DNA of 17,433 bases from Caldilineae bacterium (GTDB lineage Bacteria; Chloroflexota; Anaerolineae; J102), in NCBI GenBank assembly GCA_011176555.1, contig DUEF01000214.1, positions 1 through 17,433 on the forward strand. Direction: 5' to 3'. Shown here one piece after another: positions 6,638 to 13,796 of this stretch. The number at the start of each line of letters is the position of its first letter. The stretch's first letter is position 1. The notes below the pieces were generated by a model that had not been told where the DNA came from, did not search any database, and saw only the letters and a program-made list of their open reading frames with translations. Made by a program: the position numbers and the translations under genes.

Positions 6638-7349
6638 CTCCGGCCCAGATGGTGTGGATGGCGCCGGTGGAATCTTGCACCAGCAACGCGCCGGCGGCGT
6701 TGACATCGATGGCTACGCCCTCGACCGACGTTTGTCCAGGTTGAACGACGCGTACGCTGCGGCCCAGGGGCTCCAAACGCGCTTTCCAGGCTGGGACAGG
6801 GGATTCACCAGCCAAAAAACGTTGATAGCGCTTGGCCAGAGCATCGAGATAAGCATCTCGTAATGCCGGTAGCTTAACAGAATGGCCGGTGATCTGCTGT
6901 AAGCTAATCGCCGTTTCGGCCAGGGGCGTTTCGCTGAAATCGGTGTTGACATTCAAGCCCAAACCGATGACGGCATAGCTCAACCGATCTTGCTGGTTCT
7001 CTAATTCGGTCAACACGCCGGCCAGTTTGCGCCCCTGCCAGAGGAGATCGTTCGGCCATTTGGGCGCTGGTGACACGCCGGCGACGATCTGGCAGGCTTC
7101 GATCGCGGCCAGAGAAACCAACATGGTCAAGTGGCTGGCCCGTGCGAGGGGGATGGCCGGGCGCAACAACACCGAGAGGTACAGGCCTTCATTATACGGC
7201 GAATGCCAACTTCGTTGCAACCGTCCCCGGCCGGCCGTCTGTGCCAACGCTTGCACCACCAAGCCTTCGCGCGCGCCCAGCCGCGCCCAGTCGCGCAGCC
7301 AGGTCTGGGTGGAGGTCGTGCGGCGAAACTGAATGAGGGTGAAGAGCAT
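6618..7349 (-). CDS. birA: Biotin--[acetyl-CoA carboxylase] ligase, monofunctional
   Basis: The 243-residue protein activates biotin to biotinyl-AMP and transfers it to a carrier-protein lysine, needed for acetyl-CoA carboxylase and other biotin enzymes. Visible motifs are TTSTQ (11-15), the adenylate-binding loop GRGRLQRSW (40-48), KWPNDL (97-102), GRKLAGVL (106-113) and the GLGLNVN strand (129-135). A small C-terminal SH3-like domain ends in IWAGDV. It lacks the N-terminal winged helix of E. coli BirA, so it should not be a repressor. In the loop the usual GRGRxGRxW has Q at the second glycine position. Upstream lies an 18-bp inverted repeat. The last residues fall in a heptamer repeat and are not conserved. 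Confidence 0.92.
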   Translation of the reverse strand: MLFTLIQFRRTTSTQTWLRDWARLGAREGLVVQALAQTAGRGRLQRSWHSPYNEGLYLSVLLRPAIPLARASHLTMLVSLAAIEACQIVAGVSPAPKWPNDLLWQGRKLAGVLTELENQQDRLSYAVIGLGLNVNTDFSETPLAETAISLQQITGHSVKLPALRDAYLDALAKRYQRFLAGESPVPAWKARLEPLGRSVRVVQPGQTSVEGVAIDVNAAGALLVQDSTGAIHTIWAGDVTVNS

Positions 7350-7388
7350 GGGACACCGCTCTGTTCGTCGAATAGAGCGATCAGAAAT

Positions 7389-7451
7389 ACACTGATAGGG
7401 AAAAACTCAGATCAAGTCGATAGAAAAATCAGCGTTTTTCCCTATCAGTGT
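7389..7451. repeat. 18-bp perfect inverted repeat between the acyl-CoA synthetase gene and birA
   Basis: Arms at 7389-7406 and 7434-7451 are exact reverse complements (ACACTGATAGGGAAAAAC) separated by 27 bp; GATC-containing flanks extend the symmetry imperfectly. It could be a hairpin terminator or processing site in the leftward transcript, or a small dispersed repeat. The sequence following it (7452-7490) has an ATCTGTGTAATCTGCGGAT-like stretch that recurs in intergenic regions of many environmental genomes. Confidence 0.8.
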
Positions 7452-7506
7452 TCCTTTGATCTGTGTAATCTGCGGATAACCTTTTTTGGATTCCGGCTTA
7501 TCCGGG

Positions 7507-9609
7507 TTAGGGCTGCGTTTGCAAAATCGCCCGCGCATCTACCGTGGTGACTCCGCCACCGGCCGGATGCACGATCACCGGGTTGAGTTCAAACTCAGCC
7601 AGGTCGGGGACGGCCAGGGCCAGGTCGGCCACTTTGAGAATGAGTTCCGCCACGGCGTCGATGTCACCCGGGGGGCCACCGCGCGGGGCGGCCAGTAAGC
7701 GGCCCGCCACCGTTTCTGCAATCATGTTGCGGGCATCGGCGCGGCTGAGGGGGGCGATGCGGAAAGCCACATCTTTGAGCGCCTCCACGTACACGCCGCC
7801 GCCGCCGAACATAAGCATGGGGCCGAAGGTGGGATCTCGTCTCATGCCGATGATCACTTCCGCGCCGGGCCCGGCCATTTTCTGCACCAGAACGCCTGAG
7901 ATCTGCGCCCCGGGCCGGGCGATTTGCATCTGGGTAAGCAAGTCTGCGTAGGCGGCGGCGACCTCGGCGGCGGTGGTCAGGTTGAGCCGAACGCCGTCCA
8001 CGTCCGATTTGTGCAGGATGTCGGGGGAGGCGATTTTGAGGACGACGGGATAGCCGACCTGATCAGCGAAGCTGACGGCCTCGTCTGGCGAGTGGGCGAG
8101 GGCGACGGGCGGGAGGGGGAAGTCGAGCATTTCGAGCAGGGGATAGAGCTCGGTCTCGCCCAGGGCGGAGCGGCCGGAATCAAGATGTCGGTCGAGCGTT
8201 TGACGGATGGCCGGAGGCAGGGGGGCGACCGGTTCTGGCAGATGCACCGGTTCGTCGAGCCAGCGCCGCCAATCGCGGGCTGCGCCCAGGGCGCGGGCCG
8301 CGTTTTCAGGGAAGGCGTAAGCAGGGATGCGCAGTTGGTGCAGGCGCTCTCGCCCCGCCCGGATGCTGACATCACCCATGTAGCAGGCGTAGATCGGTTT
8401 GTCGCTGCCGGCGCTGGCGCGGGCCAGACCGTCGGCGACGCCTTCGGGATCGTTGGCGGTGTTGGGGACGAGTACGACGAGAATGGCGTCGTATTGGTCG
8501 CTTTCCAGGAGGATGCGGGCGGCGGTCTCGAATTCCGCCGTGGATGCGGCCCCGAGCAAATCGATGGGGTTGAAAAGTTGCGGCGCGGGGCCAAAAGCAG
8601 AGCGCAGGGCGTCGTGCGTGGTCTCGCCCGGCTCCGGCAGCGCCAGACCGCTCCGGGCCAGAGCGTCGGCGGCGATAGCGGCCGGGCCTCCGGCGTTGGT
8701 GATGATGGCGACGCGGTCGCCGCGGGGCGGGGGTTGGTAGGCCAGGCCCAGGGCGATGCCAAACAGATCCTCGGCGGTGTGCGCTTGCAGAACCCCGCAC
8801 TGGGCGAAGGCGGCGCGGTAGGCGGCGTCGGCCCCGGCCAAACTGGCGGTGTGGGAGGCCACCGCCCGAGCGCCGGCTTCGGTTCCGCCTACTTTCAGGG
8901 CGATGATCGGTTTGCTGCGGGTGACGCGTCGGGCCGCGGACATGAAGTCAGCGCCATTGCGGACGCCTTCGATGTAGGCGGTGATCACGGTGGTGTTGGG
9001 ATCATCCGCCAGGGCGACGATCATGTCGGTCTCGGTCACATCGGCGGCGTTGCCCAGGCTGGAAAAGTGGGAAAGGCCGATGTGCTGGCCCCTGGCCCAG
9101 TCGATCAGCGCCCCGCCCATCGCGCCCGATTGCGAAAGAAAAGCGATGGGGCCGGGGTCAGGCATCTGTTCGATGAACGTCGTGTTCAGGCCACTGTGTG
9201 CGTCCAAAACCCCCACGCAGTTGGGGCCGATGAAACGCATGTCGTGCGCCCGGGCGATGGCGCTGATCTCGGCCTGTCGTTCCGCTCCCGCGCGGCCGGT
9301 TTCGGCGAAGCCGCCGGACAGGATCGTGGCGGCGCGGATGCCGCGGCCGGCGCAGTCCTGCAAAACCGCGGGCACGGCGGGCGCGGGGATGATGATGACC
9401 GCCAGATCCACCGGATCGGGAACACTGGCGATATCGGGAAAGCAGGGCCGCCCCAGAATGGTCTCGGCACGGGGATTGACGGGATAGACGCCGCCCTGGT
9501 AGCCGTATTGCAGCAGGTTGCGGACAACGCCGTAACCCAACTTGCCCGGCGTGGCCGAAGCGCCAATGACCGCGACGCCGCGCGGGGAGAAAAAGGGAGT
9601 GAGGGACAT
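7507..9609 (-). CDS. ADP-forming acetate/acyl-CoA synthetase, fused alpha-beta chain
   Basis: The 700-residue protein has the single-chain layout of NDP-forming acyl-CoA synthetases. It starts with a CoA-binding Rossmann domain (VAVIGAS near 12-18, YPVNP 42-46). Two succinyl-CoA-synthetase-like ligase domains follow, with FIGPNCVGV (126-134), LSQSGAMGG (158-166) and the catalytic phospho-histidine in SHTASLAG (H253). A C-terminal ATP-grasp domain carries LKIASPDILHKSDVDGV (524-540, including H533) and the FGGGGVYVEALKD loop. There is no GNAT domain, so it is not the Pat/PatZ protein acetyltransferase form. It interconverts acyl-CoA + ADP + phosphate with acid + CoA + ATP, which in anaerobes can yield ATP. 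The start codon lies directly next to a heptamer array and has no Shine-Dalgarno. Confidence 0.92.
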   Translation of the reverse strand: MSLTPFFSPRGVAVIGASATPGKLGYGVVRNLLQYGYQGGVYPVNPRAETILGRPCFPDIASVPDPVDLAVIIIPAPAVPAVLQDCAGRGIRAATILSGGFAETGRAGAERQAEISAIARAHDMRFIGPNCVGVLDAHSGLNTTFIEQMPDPGPIAFLSQSGAMGGALIDWARGQHIGLSHFSSLGNAADVTETDMIVALADDPNTTVITAYIEGVRNGADFMSAARRVTRSKPIIALKVGGTEAGARAVASHTASLAGADAAYRAAFAQCGVLQAHTAEDLFGIALGLAYQPPPRGDRVAIITNAGGPAAIAADALARSGLALPEPGETTHDALRSAFGPAPQLFNPIDLLGAASTAEFETAARILLESDQYDAILVVLVPNTANDPEGVADGLARASAGSDKPIYACYMGDVSIRAGRERLHQLRIPAYAFPENAARALGAARDWRRWLDEPVHLPEPVAPLPPAIRQTLDRHLDSGRSALGETELYPLLEMLDFPLPPVALAHSPDEAVSFADQVGYPVVLKIASPDILHKSDVDGVRLNLTTAAEVAAAYADLLTQMQIARPGAQISGVLVQKMAGPGAEVIIGMRRDPTFGPMLMFGGGGVYVEALKDVAFRIAPLSRADARNMIAETVAGRLLAAPRGGPPGDIDAVAELILKVADLALAVPDLAEFELNPVIVHPAGGGVTTVDARAILQTQP

Positions 9610-9613
9610 GGGG

Positions 9614-9662
9614 CGGAGATCGGAGGTCGGAGGTCAGAGGTCGGAGATCGGAGATCGGAGGT
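9614..9662. repeat. Tandem 7-bp repeat array upstream of the acyl-CoA synthetase gene
   Basis: Seven consecutive heptamers of type CGGAGAT/CGGAGGT/CAGAGGT in register, same family and strand as the array at 4-38. It fills most of the 79-bp gap between the hydrolase stop and the synthetase start codon, so it is transcribed as leader on the minus strand, where it is pyrimidine-rich. Confidence 0.82.
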
Positions 9663-9688
9663 CGGTAAGGGCGGATCACGATCTGCCC

Positions 9689-10519
9689 CTACCCCACATC
9701 GTCGCCAGGCGGTTTATCGCAGGGGATGACGCTTCCGTCGTCCAGAATGAGCGCTTCGCCCGGTTTGAGCAGATGCACGCAGGTTTCGGGGGCGTACTCG
9801 GCCGCGAAACGCACGAAATCCGGGCCAGGGCGATGGAGAAAGGTGAAGAAATGCCAGATTGGGCCAAGGGGACGGAAACTGGCCCAGTGAATGGGGACGA
9901 CAAAGCGCGGGCAGAGATGTGTGAGCGCCTCGGCCGCGCGTTCGGGATCCATATGCCCTACGCCCAGGGTCGGCCCCCAACCCCAGATGGGCAAAAGCGC
10001 GACATCCAGGCCGTGCTCGCACATCTCCTCCATCTCAGGGAAAATATCCGTGTCGCCGGGGAAGTAGATGGTGTGGCTCCCCTTCAAAAAATAGCCCTGC
10101 GCCAGATCGAGCACGGTTTTGGGCGGATCGTTGCCATGAACGGCGCGGGTGACGGTGATGCTCACCTTCCCGAAGGTCTTTTCTTCTCCGGGGGCCAGCT
10201 CTACCAATGGCTGCGGCAACAGCGGGCGCAGCCAGCGCGCCGCGCCGCGCGGCAGCAAGATAGGCGTCTCTTTGGGCAAACGCCGCAGAGTGGGCAGATG
10301 CAGATGGTCGAGATGCAAATGCGAGAGCAGGATGATATCCGGTTTGGGCTGTTGCGCCAGCCATTTGCGCCCCGAGATTCCCATGCGCCGTAAGTAGAGC
10401 ACGCGGTCGCCCAGCACCGGGTCGGTGAGCACATTCAAGCCATCGAGATGGATCATCACGGTGGCGTGGCCCAGATAACTGAGGGAATTGAGGGGAAGCA
10501 CAGGTTCCATTGGGTTCAA
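9689..10519 (-). CDS. UlaG/NAPE-PLD-like metallo-beta-lactamase-fold hydrolase
   Basis: The 276-residue protein has the metallo-beta-lactamase motifs of the UlaG/N-acylphosphatidylethanolamine phospholipase D branch: SYLGHATVMI near 14-23, H-x-H-x-D-H at 67-72 (HLHLDH), H128, GDTD (D156), H189 and H211 (PIHW). A two-metal site is therefore complete. Family members hydrolyse ring lactones or phospholipid headgroup bonds; the spacing and the WGWGP segment lean towards the NAPE-PLD-like side, but the substrate cannot be fixed. The start codon overlaps the channel gene stop (ATGA, 10516-10519), so it is translationally coupled to an MscS protein. No signal peptide is seen. Confidence 0.85.
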   Translation of the reverse strand: MNPMEPVLPLNSLSYLGHATVMIHLDGLNVLTDPVLGDRVLYLRRMGISGRKWLAQQPKPDIILLSHLHLDHLHLPTLRRLPKETPILLPRGAARWLRPLLPQPLVELAPGEEKTFGKVSITVTRAVHGNDPPKTVLDLAQGYFLKGSHTIYFPGDTDIFPEMEEMCEHGLDVALLPIWGWGPTLGVGHMDPERAAEALTHLCPRFVVPIHWASFRPLGPIWHFFTFLHRPGPDFVRFAAEYAPETCVHLLKPGEALILDDGSVIPCDKPPGDDVG

Positions 10520-11460
10520 TCGGGGCGGGCCGGGCCGCCTACGCCGGGCTTACCCTCTTGCGGATTGAGGTAAATGCGCTGAGTGGGGTAGGCGAAATCG
10601 ATATCGGGTTCCTGGGCAAAGGCGTCGAGCACCTTTATCCAGATAGCCTGCTCGACCTCTCGCCGTTTCCTGGCCGCAGTCACCAGGCGCATGGTGAGTT
10701 CGACGCCGATGTCAACGACGCGCACATAGACATCAGGTTCGACCGGATCAGAAGAAATGAGGAGTTTCGCCGCAGCTTTATTTAGGGACTCTCTGGCGGC
10801 TGGAGCAAGTTCGCCGGCTTGTTTCTCGACGATTTCACAAAGAAGGGATTCGGCTTTGCGCCAATTGCTCTCGAAAGTCACAACCACCTGGATTTCTTGC
10901 CACACGAAGCCAAAACTCTGGGTTTCGTTGGCGGTGAATTTACTGAATACCCAGCTATTGGGCATGTGCACCACGCGGCCGGTGGGTTGCCTGCCCATGT
11001 CCAGGCCGCCGATCTCCAGCAAGGAAAAGGTGAACCAGTTGATGTCGGCGACATCGCCTTTCACGCCCGCCATCTCGATGCGATCCCCCAACACAAAGGG
11101 CCGTCGCCACATGATAAACGCCCAGCCTGCGACATTGGTGATCGGCTCGCGCAAAGCAATAGCCAAACCGGCAAGGACGACCGCCAAGACAGTGGCGAGA
11201 CTGCCGACGAAACTCCACCACACAGCACCGACTGCAAAGATGCCGATGATGGTTACCGTATAGTTGATAATTTTGGTCCAGCGATAGCGCGCCTCCGCTT
11301 TTAAGTCTTGTTTCCCCAGCAGTCGCACGACAAATCTACGCACCCACCACAAGAACAAAATCATCACGCCAGACACCAGCAGTTTCTGCAAAAGCAGTGT
11401 ACTGCCGATCATATTGGAAAGCTCATTCGCCAGGTCGTTGACGACTTCTACGGGGTCCAT
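10516..11460 (-). CDS. MscS-family small-conductance mechanosensitive channel
   Basis: The 314-residue protein has three hydrophobic helices (about 22-44, 64-84 and 87-118). The third is the Gly/Ala-rich pore helix (SLATVLAVVLAGLAIALREPITN). It leads into the MscS beta domain RRPFVLGDRIEMAG..GDVADINWFTFSLLE (about 119-149) with VVHMPNSWV. A cytoplasmic alpha/beta cage domain follows. Such channels release solutes on sudden osmotic downshock. The start has a good Shine-Dalgarno (AGGTGA) that overlaps the stop of the DUF362 gene 9 bp upstream. Its own stop overlaps the hydrolase start, so the three genes form one tight operon. Confidence 0.92.
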   Translation of the reverse strand: MDPVEVVNDLANELSNMIGSTLLLQKLLVSGVMILFLWWVRRFVVRLLGKQDLKAEARYRWTKIINYTVTIIGIFAVGAVWWSFVGSLATVLAVVLAGLAIALREPITNVAGWAFIMWRRPFVLGDRIEMAGVKGDVADINWFTFSLLEIGGLDMGRQPTGRVVHMPNSWVFSKFTANETQSFGFVWQEIQVVVTFESNWRKAESLLCEIVEKQAGELAPAARESLNKAAAKLLISSDPVEPDVYVRVVDIGVELTMRLVTAARKRREVEQAIWIKVLDAFAQEPDIDFAYPTQRIYLNPQEGKPGVGGPARPD

Positions 11461-11469
11461 CTATTTCAC

Positions 11470-12870
11470 CTATTCGTTCTCTGTTTCCGCATTATCCTTC
11501 TTGCGCACACGCATGAGAACAATGAGCAAAAACGGCAATGCCAGCAGGAAAATCGCAAGCGCAGCGCCTTTCGAGCGATTTTGCTCGTGGCGTTGCATGT
11601 AGTATTGATCTTCGCGATGACGCCGGTGGGCCGTCAGTTCGGGCGCTTCGGTGATCGCCATCCACAAAAGGCGGAACGACTCTTTGAAGGCGTCCATGCC
11701 CGCGGTTTTCAGTTCGGGAGCATCTTCGCCTACGTCTGGAAAACCCTGCTCGTCCGGCGTGAGGGTTTCCCAGTTGCGGAACAAACGCCCCCACTCGCTG
11801 TCCAGAGCTGCTTGCATCTTCTTTCGGCCAATAAATGGATACCAGAAGGTGTCGTGGTACAGCACCGAGGCAATGTAGCTCCAGGGGGCGAGCACCGTCT
11901 TTAGCGACCACTCGATCGGGCCTTTGAGCGGCCCCCAGTAGATTTTGTGCTGCATACGAGAGGCAAAAGTCATTTCCTTGAACGCACCCTGGAAATGCCA
12001 GTTCTGCCGCGCCACATCCTCGTCCCCCACGATCTCTATCTCGGCCGGATCGCCTACACCCAGGCCTTTTTCGTGGGCCAGACGGATGTACTCGATGGAC
12101 AAGGGGTCGATGCCCATCATTTGAGCGGCGATGGCGTCGATGGCGACTTGATCTGCGCTGGCGAGGATCACGTTTTTGACATAGGGAATCATGCAGCGCG
12201 GGCCGGGCCCATCTCCAGCGAACGTGCCATCCATGACCGCGAAAACGCCGCGGTGGATTTTTTTCTGGATCATCAACAGGTCTACCAGCGTTTCGTGAAT
12301 GACGGGGTGGGTCCAGTGCCGGCGTTCGTTGAGCAGGCCGCCGAATGCGTTTTTCATGGCCCCGGTAGTCGTGGTGAAGATATGCGTCTTCACCGTTGGC
12401 AGATGGATGATATTCTCGCCAATGAAGCGTTTGGGGATGTAGAATCCGTCCGGGTACACGTCGTTGAGCACAAGAAAATTATCCGCCAGGTCGCCCACCG
12501 CTTCACGGATATGAATCCACTCTTCGCCATCCTCGTAGAGATGGATATTGCGCAGGTTGTGTTCGCGCACAACGTTGACTTGCTTGTTCTCGGCTTCGCC
12601 GAGGTATGCGTCGATGACGACTGTGCGGTTGTGACATGCATGAATCAGGGCGGGATCGTAACCATCCTGCTCCATGGCCCGCACGACGCCTTCTAACTGC
12701 CAGGGCGTCGTGGAACTGCCGGGATAGAAAAAATGCCAGGAGATGTTGATCTTCAGGGCTGTGTCGGCGTCTTTGGCCACCACGCTCTGATAGTCCGCCA
12801 GGTTGAGCAAACGATGATAGTCTGCCAACACGGTGCGAGGGGATGTTTTTAATACAGCGACCTTGCTCAT
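11470..12870 (-). CDS. DUF362 protein with C-terminal membrane anchor
   Basis: The ATG at 12870 (MSKVAVLKTSP) is chosen because AAAGGA lies 7 nt upstream; an in-frame ATG at 12894 has none. The 466-residue protein has DUF362 features: K-V-A-V-x-K beginning, INISWHFFYPGSSTTPWQLEGVV (41-63), LPTVKTHIFTTTTGAMKNAFGGL (157-179), VMDGTFAGDGPGP (212-224) and ASADQVAIDAIAAQMMGI (237-254). It has only two cysteines (79, 226), so it lacks the ferredoxin-type clusters many DUF362 proteins carry. An extra helical region ends in one transmembrane helix (about 435-453) followed by R-V-R-K-K, placing the body in the cytoplasm or on the membrane face. Molecular function is unknown. It is the first gene of the DUF362-MscS-hydrolase operon. 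Confidence 0.85.
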   Translation of the reverse strand: MSKVAVLKTSPRTVLADYHRLLNLADYQSVVAKDADTALKINISWHFFYPGSSTTPWQLEGVVRAMEQDGYDPALIHACHNRTVVIDAYLGEAENKQVNVVREHNLRNIHLYEDGEEWIHIREAVGDLADNFLVLNDVYPDGFYIPKRFIGENIIHLPTVKTHIFTTTTGAMKNAFGGLLNERRHWTHPVIHETLVDLLMIQKKIHRGVFAVMDGTFAGDGPGPRCMIPYVKNVILASADQVAIDAIAAQMMGIDPLSIEYIRLAHEKGLGVGDPAEIEIVGDEDVARQNWHFQGAFKEMTFASRMQHKIYWGPLKGPIEWSLKTVLAPWSYIASVLYHDTFWYPFIGRKKMQAALDSEWGRLFRNWETLTPDEQGFPDVGEDAPELKTAGMDAFKESFRLLWMAITEAPELTAHRRHREDQYYMQRHEQNRSKGAALAIFLLALPFLLIVLMRVRKKDNAETENE

Positions 12871-12877
12871 TGTTTTG

Positions 12878-12883
12878 TCCTTT
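12878..12883 (-). promoter_or_regulatory. Shine-Dalgarno that decides the DUF362 start
   Basis: AAAGGA on the minus strand, 7 nt before the ATG at 12870. The alternative ATG 24 nt further upstream would place this site inside the coding region and itself has no such element. Confidence 0.6.
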
Positions 12884-13011
12884 CCCTGCCACACCTAAAG
12901 GAATGATAGGGTCTGAAGGAGGAAATTTAGGGCTGAAATCCAATGGTCTACAGATATTTTTCGCCATTTGTGGATCAAGCACTGCAGGTTATTGTATCCT
13001 TAGAATAAATC

Positions 13012-13017
13012 ATTATA
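13012..13017 (-). promoter_or_regulatory. Possible -10 element for the leftward DUF362 operon
   Basis: A perfect TATAAT on the minus strand in the 238-bp divergent region (12871-13108). No convincing -35 is found at 16-18 bp. A second candidate, TACAAT, lies at 12991-12996. Apart from these elements and those of def, nothing else is seen in this stretch. Confidence 0.35.
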
Positions 13018-13062
13018 CAATGTTGAGGCTCACAGAGCGATTCCCGCATTCGGCGCATGGCG

Positions 13063-13068
13063 TATAAT
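13063..13068 (+). promoter_or_regulatory. Likely -10 element of the def promoter
   Basis: A perfect TATAAT 40 bp before the def start; the -35 position is weak. Predicted transcription start is near 13075, giving a short leader containing the GGAGG ribosome site at 13094-13098. Confidence 0.5.
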
Positions 13069-13108
13069 GTAGGTAAATCAAAAAAAACTGAATGGAGGCA
13101 TTCCCCAA

Positions 13109-13660
13109 ATGACAGTCCTGGATGTCGTCACCCTCGGCGATCCTCGTCTACGAAAAAAAAGCAAACCCATCAGACGATTCAACAAGCGCCTGAAACAGCT
13201 ATCAGAAGACATGATAGAAACGATGCGCGCGTCTCATGGCGTGGGGCTGGCCGCACCCCAGATCGGGCTGAATGAACGCCTGATCATCGTGGAGATGCCC
13301 ACCGAAGGCTTCGAAGAAGATCCGCAAGCGGGTAAGCTTTATGCAGTCGTCAACCCGGAGGTCGTACGCGTGCGCGGCGAAAAAGTCGCAGGCGACGAAG
13401 GATGCCTTTCCATCCCCGGTTACATTGGCGAGGTGGAGCGCCATCCGATAGCCACCATCAAGGGATTCGACGTAAACGGGAAGCCGGTGCGCGTCAAGGC
13501 GTTTGATTATCTCGCCCGCATCTTCCTGCATGAGATCGACCACCTGAACGGCGTGCTTTTCATCGACCACATCGACGATCCGCAAAAACTGCGCCGCATT
13601 GTGCACGATCCCGATACGGACGAGTACTACGAAGAGCCCGTCACCGCGATCCCCACTTGA
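13109..13660 (+). CDS. def: Peptide deformylase
   Basis: The 183-residue enzyme removes the formyl group from the initiator methionine of new proteins. All three metal-site motifs are present: GVGLAAPQ (44-51), EGCLS (97-101, metal ligand C99) and HEIDH (141-145, ligands H141 and H145, catalytic E142). Length fits the family, with an acidic C-terminal extension ending DTDEYYEEP. GGAGG lies 10 nt before the ATG. Unlike the common arrangement, fmt (formyltransferase) is not next to it; the gene stands alone, diverging from DUF362 and converging on the FHA operon. Confidence 0.97.
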   Translation: MTVLDVVTLGDPRLRKKSKPIRRFNKRLKQLSEDMIETMRASHGVGLAAPQIGLNERLIIVEMPTEGFEEDPQAGKLYAVVNPEVVRVRGEKVAGDEGCLSIPGYIGEVERHPIATIKGFDVNGKPVRVKAFDYLARIFLHEIDHLNGVLFIDHIDDPQKLRRIVHDPDTDEYYEEPVTAIPT

Positions 13661-13755
13661 GCGTCAATTTTGTAAACCATAAGGCGGCGTAGTGCGTGTT
13701 CCGTCGGATCGGCGCCAAGAGAACGGACCACGCAATACGCACTACGAATTGACGC
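13661..13755. terminator. Nested inverted repeats between convergent def and the FHA operon
   Basis: Outer arms GCGTCAATT (13661-13669) and AATTGACGC (13747-13755) enclose GTAGTGCGT (13689-13697) and ACGCACTAC (13737-13745), with further partial pairing inward (TCCGT with ACGGA). The right half contains heptamers ACCACGC-AATACGC-ACTACGA (13727-13747) of the family at 71-105. The left half reads as an inverted, partly deleted copy. The location suits a bidirectional terminator, but there is no long T run. Confidence 0.5.
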
Positions 13756-13796
13756 CCATCGCGCACACTTTGCGGTGTAACCCAAATACCCTTATT

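Noticed and set aside
7350..7506. Riboswitch or biotin operator before birA
   Set aside because: The inverted repeat has no resemblance to a BirA operator, this BirA lacks the DNA-binding domain, and no riboswitch core is recognised.
7924..9729. 601-residue open frame on the + strand
   Set aside because: It lies opposite the clearly conserved acyl-CoA synthetase gene. Its Gly/Asp/Val-rich composition is what the antisense of a GC-rich gene gives, and it ends in translated heptamer repeats.
9542..10393. 283-residue open frame on the + strand
   Set aside because: Antisense of the metallo-beta-lactamase-fold gene, which has all metal-binding motifs on the other strand.
11947..12696. 249-residue open frame on the + strand
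   Set aside because: Antisense of DUF362; no domain features or ribosome site.
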